Shown here one piece after another: positions 44,299 through 53,764 of a stretch of 64,000 nucleotides of DNA. Numbering within the stretch: position 1 is the stretch's first letter; the number at the start of each line of letters is the position of its first letter. The notes below the pieces were generated by a model. The model did not search any database and had not been told where the DNA came from. It saw only the letters and a list, made by a program, of their open reading frames with translations. The stretch spans positions 2,914,001 to 2,978,000 of the forward strand of contig CBDHGK010000041.1 in NCBI GenBank assembly GCA_965263045.1, read 5' to 3'. Both the position numbers and the translations under genes were made by a program. The DNA comes from G963664115 sp965263045 (GTDB taxonomy: Bacteria; Acidobacteriota; Terriglobia; 20CM-2-55-15).

Positions 44299-45480
44299 CT
44301 ACGACGTATCTGCAAAGCATATGGAAGTGAAGCTCCATGCGATCTGCGCAGCGGTCAGCCTCTCGATGACCTTCATCGGGGTCTGACAGACGGGACATAA
44401 CCCGGCCGAGTCGCTCGCAGGGGCTTCCTCGTGAGGATCGGTCGACGCCATTCCTAACAAACGATGACAAAGTTCCATGGATGCGGAACGTTGTGCGTTC
44501 GCCATGAAACCGAAATGTCGGATGCGGACAAAACCTTTCGGCAGCACGTGGAGGAGGAAGCGGCGGATGAACTCGGCGGCGGAAACCGTCATCGTTCTTG
44601 ATTTGTTGCCACGCGCGTAATCCCGCCAACGGAACGTGACCTGGCCGCCGTCGAAGGACAACAATCGATGATTGGAGATGGCAACACGGTGGGTATAGCG
44701 TCCGAGATAGCGTAATACCTGTTCGGGCCCACCGAATGCCGGCTTCGCATAGACGACCCAAGGTTGGCGAAATAACGGTCGCAGGAAAGCCGCGAAGCTC
44801 TTCGGTTCGGATAACTGCTGGATCTGTCCCGCGAAGGTCAGGCACTCTCTGCGAAACGCCTTCCGCAATCCGTCAACGAACTTTCCCCGGAATATTTTCC
44901 CCAGAACCTTTACAGGCAGGAAGAAAGGGTAGCGCGGCCGAATCCATCGCGAACGGTCCGGTGCGATTCCACCGGCGGGAACGACGCAGTGGAGGTGAGG
45001 ATGAAACAGCACGTTTTGTCCCCATGTGTGCAGGATGAGGAAGAAGCCGATCTCGGCGCCAAGGTGTTTGGGATTTCTCGCGACCTCCCGCAGCGTCTCG
45101 GCCACGGTGCGGAACAGCAGGTTATAGAGTTCAACCGGATTCTGCAGGACAAGCGCATGTAGTTCCTTTGGCAGCGTGAACACGACATGGAAGTATCGTG
45201 TCGCGAGAAGTTCACGTTCTCTGGCTGCGATCCAGCGCTGACGCGCCTGAGTCTGGCATTTCGGACAATGGCGATTACGGCATGAGTTGTAGGAGATGGT
45301 CCCCTCGCCCCCACATCGCGGGCAGGCATCGATATGACCGCCAAGAGCGGCTGTTCGGCAACGCACGATGGCATGCATCACCTTCAGCTGCTGGAAATCG
45401 ATTCTGTTTCGATGACGGTCGATGAAGTCGTTGCCCCGCGCGCGCAGGATGTCGGCCACCTCCACGGCGGACCGCGTCAT
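44299..45480 (-). CDS. IS91-family (HUH, Y2-type) transposase, copy 1
   Basis: This 393-residue transposase has an N-terminal zinc ribbon (CPRCGGEGTISYNSCRNRHCPKCQ, four Cys), the HUH motif HPHLH (LFHPHLHCVVPAGG), and two tyrosines in LRYLGRYTHRVAISNHRLL, spaced as in Y2 transposases. These are the hallmarks of IS91-type rolling-circle transposases. Its ATG (45480) overlaps the stop of the integrase gene (ATGA, 45477-45480), so translation is coupled. The longer open frame upstream (93 codons) lies inside the integrase gene and has no ribosome binding site. Confidence 0.93.
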   Translation of the reverse strand: MTRSAVEVADILRARGNDFIDRHRNRIDFQQLKVMHAIVRCRTAALGGHIDACPRCGGEGTISYNSCRNRHCPKCQTQARQRWIAARERELLATRYFHVVFTLPKELHALVLQNPVELYNLLFRTVAETLREVARNPKHLGAEIGFFLILHTWGQNVLFHPHLHCVVPAGGIAPDRSRWIRPRYPFFLPVKVLGKIFRGKFVDGLRKAFRRECLTFAGQIQQLSEPKSFAAFLRPLFRQPWVVYAKPAFGGPEQVLRYLGRYTHRVAISNHRLLSFDGGQVTFRWRDYARGNKSRTMTVSAAEFIRRFLLHVLPKGFVRIRHFGFMANAQRSASMELCHRLLGMASTDPHEEAPASDSAGLCPVCQTPMKVIERLTAAQIAWSFTSICFADTS

Positions 45481-46373
45481 TGTTTCTGCTTCCTTTTTCT
45501 GGAGCGCTTCACCGTATCGAGCCTGGAAACCGGCAGGGTCTCTACGGGATTGGCGACCGTCTGCAAATGACGGCGAGACAAGTGCAGATAGACGCTGGTG
45601 GCTCGCAGGTCCGAGTGACCCATCAACATCTGAATGGTGCGCAGATCGGTGCCATTCTCCAGTAGGTGGGTGGCCCAGCTGTGACGCAGCGTGTGCGGCG
45701 ATACACGCTTCTTGATTCCGGCACGTTTCGCCGCATTTTGTACCGCCAACCACACGCACTTGGACGTGAGGGGTTTGTCGGCACGCCAGTTGTCGACCAT
45801 GCCGGGAAACAAATAGGTCCCAGGCTTCATCCAGAGCCAGTACTCCCGTAGTGTATTCAGCAGCTTTGGCGGCAATGGCACATCGCGATCCCGGTTGCGC
45901 TTGCCCTGACGGATGTGGATGATCATGCGCTGGCTATCGATGTCCTGGACCTTCAACCCGATCAACTCGGCCCGACGCATTCCAGTGGCATACAAGGTCA
46001 TCAGCATCGTGTAATCGAGCAGGTTGTTTGCGGAGCCGATCAGTTGGGTGACCTCCTCTTTGCTCAGAACAGTCGGCAGTCGCTTCGGCATCTTGGGATA
46101 CGGGAGATCCAGCTTCAGGTATGGACGCCGTAGCGTCTTCACAAAGAAGAATCGCAGCGCGGCAATGTGCAGACCTACAGTCTTGATCGCGAGCTTTCGC
46201 TCCTGGATCAAATGCAACTGATACTGCCGCAGGTGTTGCTGGCTGAGACGATCGGGGCGCGTGCCAAAATAGCGAGCGAAGTCTTCAACGACTCGCAGAT
46301 AGGTTCGGATTGTTGTTGGAGAGAAATTGCGGCGCTGGAGTTCTTCCAGCATCCGTTTCCGCAAATCAGTCAT
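45477..46373 (-). CDS. tyrosine recombinase (phage-type integrase) of the IS, copy 1
   Basis: This 298-residue tyrosine recombinase has an N-terminal SAM-like core-binding domain (RTYLRVVEDFARYFG, QYQLHLIQE). The catalytic residues are all visible: Arg in ATGMRRAELIGLKV, Lys in RQGKRNRDRDVPL, HTLRHSWATHLL (HxxR), MGHSDLRATSVYLHL with the second His and the Tyr nucleophile. The start is ATG 46373, with AAGGAGG in front; an upstream GTG also keeps the frame open. The gene heads the IS operon, directly upstream of the transposase. Confidence 0.93.
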   Translation of the reverse strand: MTDLRKRMLEELQRRNFSPTTIRTYLRVVEDFARYFGTRPDRLSQQHLRQYQLHLIQERKLAIKTVGLHIAALRFFFVKTLRRPYLKLDLPYPKMPKRLPTVLSKEEVTQLIGSANNLLDYTMLMTLYATGMRRAELIGLKVQDIDSQRMIIHIRQGKRNRDRDVPLPPKLLNTLREYWLWMKPGTYLFPGMVDNWRADKPLTSKCVWLAVQNAAKRAGIKKRVSPHTLRHSWATHLLENGTDLRTIQMLMGHSDLRATSVYLHLSRRHLQTVANPVETLPVSRLDTVKRSRKRKQKQ

Positions 46374-46467
46374 GTGGGCCTCCTTTGAGGCCCACACTCT
46401 ACAGTCTGACGATCACCCCTCGGTCAGCCCACGCGCAGCGTCCGCCGCGCCAGCGGCTTCGTTCAAA

Positions 46468-46517
46468 CGCCGAAGGGTTTATCCATTCACTTCCGCGGGA
46501 TGGGTAAACCCTTGGCG
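46468..46517. repeat. 50-bp palindromic repeat, copy A
   Basis: Starts CGCCGAAGGGTTTATCC and ends GGGTAAACCCTTGGCG, so the outer parts are inverted (GGGTTTA/TAAACCC). Related copies lie at 51545-51594 and 58281-58329. It lies between the right end of IS91-type copy 1 and the IS256 element. Confidence 0.75.
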
Positions 46518-46524
46518 ACTTTTT

Positions 46525-47965
46525 GAATGTGTGCCAATCTTAGTTGGAAATTGAAACGGCTCCAAACCCCATGGTTTGATGGTATTGGAAGAAACAACAT
46601 CAAGCCTGTAAGAGAAAGGAGCCGAGATGAGGAGTCTGTTACGTTCGGTAAAGAAACGCAAGAAGTCGCGTGTGCTGGGTGAGGTCGAGGTCCTGAGCCG
46701 GGAGGAATACTCGGGACTGGAATTGGACTCGAAGGTGGAGATGATTCGGGCGTTGATCCCACTGGGGTTGATGCACGTGGAGGAGTTGCTCGACGAGGAA
46801 GTGAAGTCGTTGGCGGGTGAGCGATACGCACGAAAGGAGGCGGCGTTGCGGGGCCGGCGACACGGGAGCAATCCGGGGACCGTGGGGCTGGGTGGCCAGC
46901 GGGTGCCGGTTCGGGTGCCTCGAGTGCGCAGCGTGGCGGGCGGGGAGATTCCGCTTCGGACCTACGAGGAACTCAGTCCGGGTGGCGCGGTGAACGAGCT
47001 ACTGCTCAGACGTGTGCTGTATGGGATCTCCTGCCGGAACTATGAATCGGCCGCTGAAGCGATTCCGGGAGCGATCGGACTGTCGAGTTCGACGGTGTCT
47101 CGAGGATTCGTCCAGGCGAGTGCCGCGAAACTTCGGGAGATGCAGGAGCGGGATCTGAGTGGCGAGGACGTCGTGGCGATCTTCCTGGACGGGAAGGCGT
47201 TTGCCGACGCCCTGATGGTAGTGGCCCTGGGCGTCACGCTTTCGGGCGACAAACGCTTCTTGGGCTTCGTGGAGACCGACACGGAGAACGAGCAAGTGCT
47301 GACTCCGTTTCTCCGTTCGTTGATGGAGCGGGGCCTGGACATCTCTGAAGGCGTGCTGGTGATTGTCGACGGCGGCAAAGGTCTGCGGGCGGCGGTCAAG
47401 AAGGCATTCAGGAATCGAGCCCTGGTCCAACGCTGCCAATGGCACAAACGCGAGAACGTCGTGAGATACCTATCGAAGACCGAGCAAGCCGTGTGGCGAC
47501 GCCGGCTGCAGCGGGCCTACGAGCGCCCGGAGTACGACGAAGCTCGGGCGGCGCTCGGAGAGCTCCATGGAGAGCTCGAGGAGCGAAACCAATCGGGGGC
47601 TGCGAGCCTTGAGGAAGGCCTGGAAGAGACCCTCACGTTGCATCGGCTCGGCGTGTACGGGGTCTTGGGCCGTTCGTTCAAGACGACGAATTGCCTGGAA
47701 TCGGTCAATGCCCTTGTCGAGGAAAGGTGTGCGAAGGTCGATCATTGGAAGAACTCGAGTCAGCGGCAACGCTGGTTGGCGACGGCGCTCATCGACATCG
47801 AACCGCGCCTGAGGAAGGTGATCGGCTACCGTCATCTTCCAAAGCTCCGCGAAGCCCTCCAGCGAGAGCTGAAAATTGAGGCGAAGACGTCGACGAGATC
47901 GAAGAAGAAGGTTGCATGACCCATCGTGAGCCGTGGAGAGTTTCAACTAAGAATGGGCTTGACTC
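46525..47965 (+). mobile_element. IS256-family insertion sequence, complete
   Basis: An element of about 1441 bp with imperfect terminal inverted repeats (left TGCCAATCTTAGTTGGAAAT, right complement GCCCATTCTTAGTTGAAACT). CGACTTTT occurs immediately outside both ends (46517-46524 and 47967-47974), an 8-9 bp target duplication as expected for IS256. It lies right after the copy-A palindrome and before the PadR region. A second copy's end is at 63976-64000. Confidence 0.9.
46627..47919 (+). CDS. IS256-family (Mutator-type) DDE transposase
   Basis: This 430-residue transposase shows the family's motif order: IFLDGKAFADALMVVALGVTLSGDKRFLGFVETDTEN (first Asp), VLVIVDGGKGLRAAVKKAF (second Asp), and the C-terminal FKTTNCLESVNALVEERCAKVDHWKNS (Glu). 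The Q-W-H-K-x-N block (RCQWHKRENVVRYL) is also typical of Mutator-like transposases. AAAGGAG precedes the ATG. The reading frame is complete and the element has a target duplication, so it may still be active. Confidence 0.94.
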   Translation: MRSLLRSVKKRKKSRVLGEVEVLSREEYSGLELDSKVEMIRALIPLGLMHVEELLDEEVKSLAGERYARKEAALRGRRHGSNPGTVGLGGQRVPVRVPRVRSVAGGEIPLRTYEELSPGGAVNELLLRRVLYGISCRNYESAAEAIPGAIGLSSSTVSRGFVQASAAKLREMQERDLSGEDVVAIFLDGKAFADALMVVALGVTLSGDKRFLGFVETDTENEQVLTPFLRSLMERGLDISEGVLVIVDGGKGLRAAVKKAFRNRALVQRCQWHKRENVVRYLSKTEQAVWRRRLQRAYERPEYDEARAALGELHGELEERNQSGAASLEEGLEETLTLHRLGVYGVLGRSFKTTNCLESVNALVEERCAKVDHWKNSSQRQRWLATALIDIEPRLRKVIGYRHLPKLREALQRELKIEAKTSTRSKKKVA

Positions 47966-47974
47966 CCGACTTTT

Positions 47975-48420
47975 GATTACTAATTCATGATTCGGCCCTC
48001 GGGGTGGGGGCGTTTCGGGCTTGGCCGGACAGAATGGCCTGGAGGTAGCCGTGTCAGTCATTTCCGAGCCAGGTCTACGATCGGAGATTGGATGGACCGG
48101 TTAAGCGACGCTCAGTAGTTCCAGTATCGTCTGGCCAGCAGGAATCAAGGGTGTCGGCCAACCTTCCGGAAGGATCACGCAGCCGCTACCGAACATGACG
48201 AAGTCGCCCCGCCTGCTGCAGCGAATCCGATCATCGCAACGATCCGACTCAACCATGGCATCAGCGTGATGGAGACTCCGAAGCTCTCGTCCTCCACTCG
48301 TGATCTCAAGCCGACCCGGACCACCATGCATCTGGATCATCAGGATTTCGGGGGACTCAAAGAGCTGAAGTAGGGCCCTCCAAGGCCTGATGGTCGACTT
48401 TCTACTACCAGGTCCGGATT
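47975..48420. other. intergenic, no supported gene
   Basis: About 445 bases between the IS256 element and the PadR operator. Short frames on the minus strand (48101-48340, 48340-48615) show no recognisable product. Confidence 0.4.
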
Positions 48421-48441
48421 TATGGTAGGTTTTCTACCATA
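48421..48441 (+). promoter_or_regulatory. palindrome at the PadR start (candidate operator)
   Basis: TATGGTAG and CTACCATA are perfect inverted arms separated by GTTTT. The last base abuts the ATG at 48442. No Shine-Dalgarno lies between, so the transcript may be leaderless or the hairpin may mask the start. PadR regulators usually repress their own promoter through such palindromes. Confidence 0.6.
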
Positions 48442-48804
48442 ATGCCAAAACAAGACGACGGCCGGATCGAGTTGCTGCGCGGCACTCTCGACATGCTCAT
48501 TCTCAAAACGCTCGTTCTGGGCCCGGCTCACGGCCACTACGTCGCCAAGTACATCCAGAGAAACACCGACAACCTCCTGCAGGTGGAGCACGGTTCGCTC
48601 TATCCCGCCCTGCATCGGCTCGAACGCAAAGGTTGGGTTGCGTCAAAGTGGGAGACGGCGAAGGACCGCAATCGCGAGCTCCGTTTCTACCGGCTGACGG
48701 CGAGCGGCAGGAAACAGTTGCTGCGCGAGGAATCGAAGTGGAAACGGATGACCGGCGCGATCGCGCAGGTGATGTGGGCGGTTGAGGGATCAGAGAGAGC
48801 TTAG
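48442..48804 (+). CDS. PadR family transcriptional regulator
   Basis: This 120-residue winged HTH of the PadR family has LLRGTLDMLILKTLVLGPAHGHYVAKYIQRNTDNLLQVEHGSLYPALHRLERKGWVASKWETAKDRNRELRFYRLTASGRKQL, i.e. the whole domain. It lacks the long C-terminal coiled coil of the s1 subfamily, so it is the short type. In Acidobacteriota such regulators commonly sit just upstream of ADOP permeases, as here (19 bases to the next ATG). The palindrome at its start is a plausible autoregulatory site. Confidence 0.95.
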   Translation: MPKQDDGRIELLRGTLDMLILKTLVLGPAHGHYVAKYIQRNTDNLLQVEHGSLYPALHRLERKGWVASKWETAKDRNRELRFYRLTASGRKQLLREESKWKRMTGAIAQVMWAVEGSERA

Positions 48805-48823
48805 TCCCTATCGGAGAAATGCA

Positions 48824-51418
48824 ATGCGATGGTTTGGGAAAAGGGACAAACGCGAAAGGCGGCTCGAACGGGAGTTGCGAGACCACCTGGAGCTGGAAAC
48901 CGAGAACCAGGGAGGCGATTCTTACGCCGCCCGCCGCGCCATTGGCAATCTGGTTTTGATCAAGGAAGATACCCGTTCGGAATGGGGAGGCATGTGGCTG
49001 GAACAGCTCTGGCAGGATCTGCGCTACGCGGGCCGATCCATGCAAAAGCGGCCGGCGTTCTTTGCCTCCGCGATCCTGATCCTGGGAGTCGGAATCGGAA
49101 TCAACGTGGCGGTGTTCTCGCTCGTCCGGAACGTAATATTCGATCCTCTGCCGATTCCCGATCCCGACGAACTCGTCGTCATCACGAAGGAGTCGCAAGA
49201 CGGCACCGCGAGGTCGACCGGCGTGGCGCTGGGAGATTTCCTGGAGCTGCGGGAGCGATATCGGTCGGCGTCGCAAGTCGCGGCCTATTTCTTCGGCAGA
49301 TTCGACGTGTCCGGTACAGAGCCCTATCGCGCACTCGGGCCCCGCATTTCTGCGAATTTCCTGGAGATGTTTGGCGCGCAACCGATGCTGGGCCGAAACT
49401 TGTCTCGCGAGGTCGAAGGAGACGCTCTTCCCGAGGTCATCCTCGGCCACCAGCAATGGCAGGACCGCTTCGGGGGAGACCCGGACGTGATCGGCACGAG
49501 CATGACCCTCAGCGGTGAGATCTTCACCGTGGTCGGCGTCATGGGGCCGGAGTTCAGGTTTGCCCGATTAGTCGGAGGCACTACCGATATCGATATCTGG
49601 CTTTCCTTACCGCAAGATGAGGAGTGGCGGTCCTCGCGCGGTGCCAGCTACGTCAACGTGTTCGTGAGGTTGAACCCGGAAGTGCCGCTGGCCCCTGCGC
49701 GTGCCGAGCTGGAAACGATTTCAGCGCAGTTTGCCGCCGATCAGCCGGACGTCTTCGGCGGGAAAGTTTTAGCGGCAACGCCCCTGCGCGATCGAATCGT
49801 CGGCGATTCGAGGCTCCCGCTGCTGATGCTCTGGGGAGCGGTTCTTTGCGTTCTTCTCATTACGTGCGCCAACCTGGCCAATATGCTGCTCACCCACGCG
49901 ATGACCCGCCGAAAAGAGTTCTCTGTCCGCCTGGGGCTGGGCGCCAGCCGGGGCCGGGTTGTTCGACAGTTGCTGACTGAAAGCGTCATGCTCGCCATGT
50001 GCGGCGGAGCCCTGGGCCTGGGCCTGGCGTGGGCCCTCGTTCAGGTTCTTCCAACCATTCCACTCACCAACATCCCGCGGCTGAACGAAGTTCGTCTGGA
50101 TCCCGGCACGACGCTTTTCGCACTCGCGCTTGCGCTCCCGACCGGTCTCGTGTTCGGGACCTTTCCCGCATGGCGCGGCTTGAACTGGAATCCGGAATAC
50201 CAGCTCCGGGAATCCGCACGGACTACGGATGGGCGGCGGACGCGCTTCTTTCGAGCAGGACTCGTGATCGTCCAGGTTTCCTTCGCCCTGATGCTGCTCG
50301 TCGGCGCGGGCCTGCTGATCCGCAGCTTCGTCGTCCTTCTGGAATCCGACAGGGGGTTTCGGCCGGAAAAGGTACTGACGCTGGATCTCTTGCTGCCCCA
50401 GAACCGATACGCGCCCGAAGCCGCCGAACCCTACTTCTCCGACCTGCGCCGACGGATTACCTCACTGCCTGAAGTTACCCAGGTCGGAGCGGTCTCGACT
50501 CTGCCACTCGCCCTCTTCCGGTGGGGCTGGTTTTACCTGGTCGAGGAGCATCCTCTGGGGGAAGGGACCCCTGTTCCGGGGGCGGAATTCGGGATCGCTA
50601 CGCCCGGTTTCTTTGCCAGCCTCGGAATACCGATCACGGCAGGGCGCGAATTCAACGAGCGCGATGTCGCCGAGGGGCAGCCGGTCGGCCTTGTCAACGA
50701 AGCGTTCGCACGATTGAATTGGCCCGGCGAGGATCCCATCGGAAAACGGTTCCGTCGCCAGGGAGCGCTCTCTCCCGAATGGGTCACTGTCGTCGGAGTT
50801 GCCAGCGATCTGCCTTACGCCGGAATCGACCAGCCCGCGCCCCCGGCCATGTATGAGCCTCTCACCCAAAAGAGCGAACGATCCATGACGATGGTAATTC
50901 GCACCAGCGGGGATCCGCTGAATCTTGCGGGTCCGGTCCGCGCCCTGGTCCGGCAAGTCGATCCTGCGGTGGTGATCGTCAATCTCCGGCCGATGGAAGC
51001 GCTGGTCTCGGGGGCCCTCCAGCAACGCCGTTTGGTGTTGACGCTGTTGGGGACATTCGCGGGATTGGCTCTTTTCCTGGCGACTTTCGGAATCTACAGT
51101 GTGATTTCATACGGCGCCACGCAGCGCACACCCGAAATCGGTGTTCGCGTGGCGCTGGGCGCGCGATACCGCGACATCCTGAACCTGGTTCTCCGGGAGG
51201 GGGTGATCCTGACGATTGCGGGAATCGGCATGGGATTGTTCGGTGCGTTCATGCTGTCGAGCCTGATCTCGGGCCTTCTCTATGGCATTGAGCCTACCGA
51301 CACGGCCACGATTATCGTTGTCAGCTCGACACTGTTCGCCGTCGCATTGCTGGCCTGTTACCTGCCCTCCCGCAGGGCCGCACGTGTGGATCCCATGCTC
51401 GCGTTGCGGCATGAATAG
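48824..51418 (+). CDS. ADOP-type ABC permease (MacB/FtsX duplicated permease)
   Basis: This 864-residue protein has the acidobacterial ADOP architecture: a charged N-terminal prefix (RERRLERELRDHLELETENQGG), a first helix (FASAILILGVGIGINVAVFSLV), a MacB-type periplasmic core, an FtsX permease domain with three helices (MLWGAVLCVLLITCANLANMLLTHAMTRRKEFSVRLGLGASRG), then a second periplasmic core and a second FtsX domain at the C-terminus (TFGIYSVISYGATQRTPEIGVRVALGARYRDIL...YLPSRRAARVDPMLALRHE). No ATPase is present or adjacent, as is usual for this class. GGAGA lies 6 bases before the ATG at 48824. The role is probably export or lipoprotein/antibiotic extrusion, unproven. Confidence 0.95.
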   Translation: MRWFGKRDKRERRLERELRDHLELETENQGGDSYAARRAIGNLVLIKEDTRSEWGGMWLEQLWQDLRYAGRSMQKRPAFFASAILILGVGIGINVAVFSLVRNVIFDPLPIPDPDELVVITKESQDGTARSTGVALGDFLELRERYRSASQVAAYFFGRFDVSGTEPYRALGPRISANFLEMFGAQPMLGRNLSREVEGDALPEVILGHQQWQDRFGGDPDVIGTSMTLSGEIFTVVGVMGPEFRFARLVGGTTDIDIWLSLPQDEEWRSSRGASYVNVFVRLNPEVPLAPARAELETISAQFAADQPDVFGGKVLAATPLRDRIVGDSRLPLLMLWGAVLCVLLITCANLANMLLTHAMTRRKEFSVRLGLGASRGRVVRQLLTESVMLAMCGGALGLGLAWALVQVLPTIPLTNIPRLNEVRLDPGTTLFALALALPTGLVFGTFPAWRGLNWNPEYQLRESARTTDGRRTRFFRAGLVIVQVSFALMLLVGAGLLIRSFVVLLESDRGFRPEKVLTLDLLLPQNRYAPEAAEPYFSDLRRRITSLPEVTQVGAVSTLPLALFRWGWFYLVEEHPLGEGTPVPGAEFGIATPGFFASLGIPITAGREFNERDVAEGQPVGLVNEAFARLNWPGEDPIGKRFRRQGALSPEWVTVVGVASDLPYAGIDQPAPPAMYEPLTQKSERSMTMVIRTSGDPLNLAGPVRALVRQVDPAVVIVNLRPMEALVSGALQQRRLVLTLLGTFAGLALFLATFGIYSVISYGATQRTPEIGVRVALGARYRDILNLVLREGVILTIAGIGMGLFGAFMLSSLISGLLYGIEPTDTATIIVVSSTLFAVALLACYLPSRRAARVDPMLALRHE

Positions 51419-51544
51419 GGAAAAGAGCCGCCACCGCAAGGGCGCCCCGATGCGTGTACCCAATCAGGATGCATCAAAGCCACACTATCAGGCTCCCCAG
51501 TGCCTGCACGTTCGTTGGAGACTCTGCGAATTACTCGCGATCAA

Positions 51545-51594
51545 CGCCGATGGGTAGAGCCATCCATTGTCACGGATTGGTAAATTCCTTGGCG
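51545..51594. repeat. 50-bp palindromic repeat, copy C
   Basis: Aligns to copy A at about 34 of 50 positions by eye, sharing CGCCGA..GGGT at one end and CTTGGCG at the other. It ends one base before IS91-type copy 2 begins. Confidence 0.65.
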
Positions 51595-51689
51595 GTTTGA
51601 ACGAAGCCGCTGGCGCGGCGGACGCTGCGCGTGGGCTGACCGAGGGGTGATCGTCAGACTGTAGAGTGTGGGCCTCAAAGGAGGCCCAC

Positions 51690-52586
51690 ATGACTGATTT
51701 GCGGAAACGGATGCTGGAAGAACTCCAGCGCCGCAATTTCTCTCCAACAACAATCCGAACCTATCTGCGAGTCGTTGAAGACTTCGCTCGCTATTTTGGC
51801 ACGCGCCCCGATCGTCTCAGCCAGCAACACCTGCGGCAGTATCAGTTGCATTTGATCCAGGAGCGAAAGCTCGCGATCAAGACTGTAGGTCTGCACATTG
51901 CCGCGCTGCGATTCTTCTTTGTGAAGACGCTACGGCGTCCATACCTGAAGCTGGATCTCCCGTATCCCAAGATGCCGAAGCGACTGCCGACTGTTCTGAG
52001 CAAAGAGGAGGTCACCCAACTGATCGGCTCCGCAAACAACCTGCTCGATTACACGATGCTGATGACCTTGTATGCCACTGGAATGCGTCGGGCCGAGTTG
52101 ATCGGGTTGAAGGTCCAGGACATCGATAGCCAGCGCATGATCATCCACATCCGTCAGGGCAAGCGCAACCGGGATCGCGATGTGCCATTGCCGCCAAAGC
52201 TGCTGAATACACTACGGGAGTACTGGCTCTGGATGAAGCCTGGGACCTATTTGTTTCCCGGCATGGTCGACAACTGGCGTGCCGACAAACCCCTCACGTC
52301 CAAGTGCGTGTGGTTGGCGGTACAAAATGCGGCGAAACGTGCCGGAATCAAGAAGCGTGTATCGCCGCACACGCTGCGTCACAGCTGGGCCACCCACCTA
52401 CTGGAGAATGGCACCGATCTGCGCACCATTCAGATGTTGATGGGTCACTCGGACCTGCGAGCCACCAGCGTCTATCTGCACTTGTCTCGCCGTCATTTGC
52501 AGACGGTCGCCAATCCCGTAGAGACCCTGCCGGTTTCCAGGCTCGATACGGTGAAGCGCTCCAGAAAAAGGAAGCAGAAACAATGA
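51690..52586 (+). CDS. tyrosine recombinase of the IS, copy 2
   Basis: Identical in protein sequence to the copy-1 integrase, with the R, K, HxxR, H and Tyr catalytic set intact. AAGGAGG in front of the ATG at 51690. The last four bases overlap the transposase start. Confidence 0.93.
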   Translation: MTDLRKRMLEELQRRNFSPTTIRTYLRVVEDFARYFGTRPDRLSQQHLRQYQLHLIQERKLAIKTVGLHIAALRFFFVKTLRRPYLKLDLPYPKMPKRLPTVLSKEEVTQLIGSANNLLDYTMLMTLYATGMRRAELIGLKVQDIDSQRMIIHIRQGKRNRDRDVPLPPKLLNTLREYWLWMKPGTYLFPGMVDNWRADKPLTSKCVWLAVQNAAKRAGIKKRVSPHTLRHSWATHLLENGTDLRTIQMLMGHSDLRATSVYLHLSRRHLQTVANPVETLPVSRLDTVKRSRKRKQKQ

Positions 52587-53764
52587 CGCGGTCCGCCGTG
52601 GAGGTGGCCGACATCCTGCGCGCGCGGGGCAACGACTTCATCGACCGTCATCGAAACAGAATCGATTTCCAGCAGCTGAAGGTGATGCATGCCATCGTGC
52701 GTTGCCGAACAGCCGCTCTTGGCGGTCATATCGATGCCTGCCCGCGATGTGGGGGCGAGGGGACCATCTCCTACAACTCATGCCGTAATCGCCATTGTCC
52801 GAAATGCCAGACTCAGGCGCGTCAGCGCTGGATCGCAGCCAGAGAACGTGAACTTCTCGCGACACGATACTTCCATGTCGTGTTCACGCTGCCAAAGGAA
52901 CTACATGCGCTTGTCCTGCAGAATCCGGTTGAACTCTATAACCTGCTGTTCCGCACCGTGGCCGAGACGCTGCGGGAGGTCGCGAGAAATCCCAAACACC
53001 TTGGCGCCGAGATCGGCTTCTTCCTCATCCTGCACACATGGGGACAAAACGTGCTGTTTCATCCTCACCTCCACTGCGTCGTTCCCGCCGGTGGAATCGC
53101 ACCGGACCGTTCGCGATGGATTCGGCCGCGCTACCCTTTCTTCCTGCCTGTAAAGGTTCTGGGGAAAATATTCCGGGGAAAGTTCGTTGACGGATTGCGG
53201 AAGGCGTTTCGCAGAGAGTGCCTGACCTTCGCGGGACAGATCCAGCAGTTATCCGAACCGAAGAGCTTCGCGGCTTTCCTGCGACCGTTATTTCGCCAAC
53301 CTTGGGTCGTCTATGCGAAGCCGGCATTCGGTGGGCCCGAACAGGTATTACGCTATCTCGGACGCTATACCCACCGTGTTGCCATCTCCAATCATCGATT
53401 GTTGTCCTTCGACGGCGGCCAGGTCACGTTCCGTTGGCGGGATTACGCGCGTGGCAACAAATCAAGAACGATGACGGTTTCCGCCGCCGAGTTCATCCGC
53501 CGCTTCCTCCTCCACGTGCTGCCGAAAGGTTTTGTCCGCATCCGACATTTCGGTTTCATGGCGAACGCACAACGTTCCGCATCCATGGAACTTTGTCATC
53601 GTTTGTTAGGAATGGCGTCGACCGATCCTCACGAGGAAGCCCCTGCGAGCGACTCGGCCGGGTTATGTCCCGTCTGTCAGACCCCGATGAAGGTCATCGA
53701 GAGGCTGACCGCTGCGCAGATCGCATGGAGCTTCACTTCCATATGCTTTGCAGATACGTCGTAG
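52583..53764 (+). CDS. IS91-family transposase, copy 2
   Basis: Identical to the copy-1 transposase: zinc ribbon, HPHLH and Y2 tyrosines intact. The ATG at 52583 lies in the overlap ATGA with the integrase stop. The 340 bases downstream to the element end carry the second inverted repeat and the tail, with no further gene. Confidence 0.93.
   Translation: MTRSAVEVADILRARGNDFIDRHRNRIDFQQLKVMHAIVRCRTAALGGHIDACPRCGGEGTISYNSCRNRHCPKCQTQARQRWIAARERELLATRYFHVVFTLPKELHALVLQNPVELYNLLFRTVAETLREVARNPKHLGAEIGFFLILHTWGQNVLFHPHLHCVVPAGGIAPDRSRWIRPRYPFFLPVKVLGKIFRGKFVDGLRKAFRRECLTFAGQIQQLSEPKSFAAFLRPLFRQPWVVYAKPAFGGPEQVLRYLGRYTHRVAISNHRLLSFDGGQVTFRWRDYARGNKSRTMTVSAAEFIRRFLLHVLPKGFVRIRHFGFMANAQRSASMELCHRLLGMASTDPHEEAPASDSAGLCPVCQTPMKVIERLTAAQIAWSFTSICFADTS

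Larger units (their letters stand above)
43959..46467 (-). mobile_element. IS91-type element with tyrosine recombinase, copy 1 (minus)
   Basis: 2509 bp, the same length as the copies at 51596-54104 and 59942-62450. The ends are read from where the copies stop agreeing: AAACATTTAGCG at 43959 and CTTCGTTCAAA at 46467. Two 41-bp imperfect inverted repeats lie at 46427-46467 and 44038-44078, and a 79-bp tail (43959-44037) lies outside the inner repeat. It carries an integrase gene and a transposase gene. It truncates a DsbA gene on its left and abuts a 50-bp palindromic repeat on its right. Confidence 0.93.
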
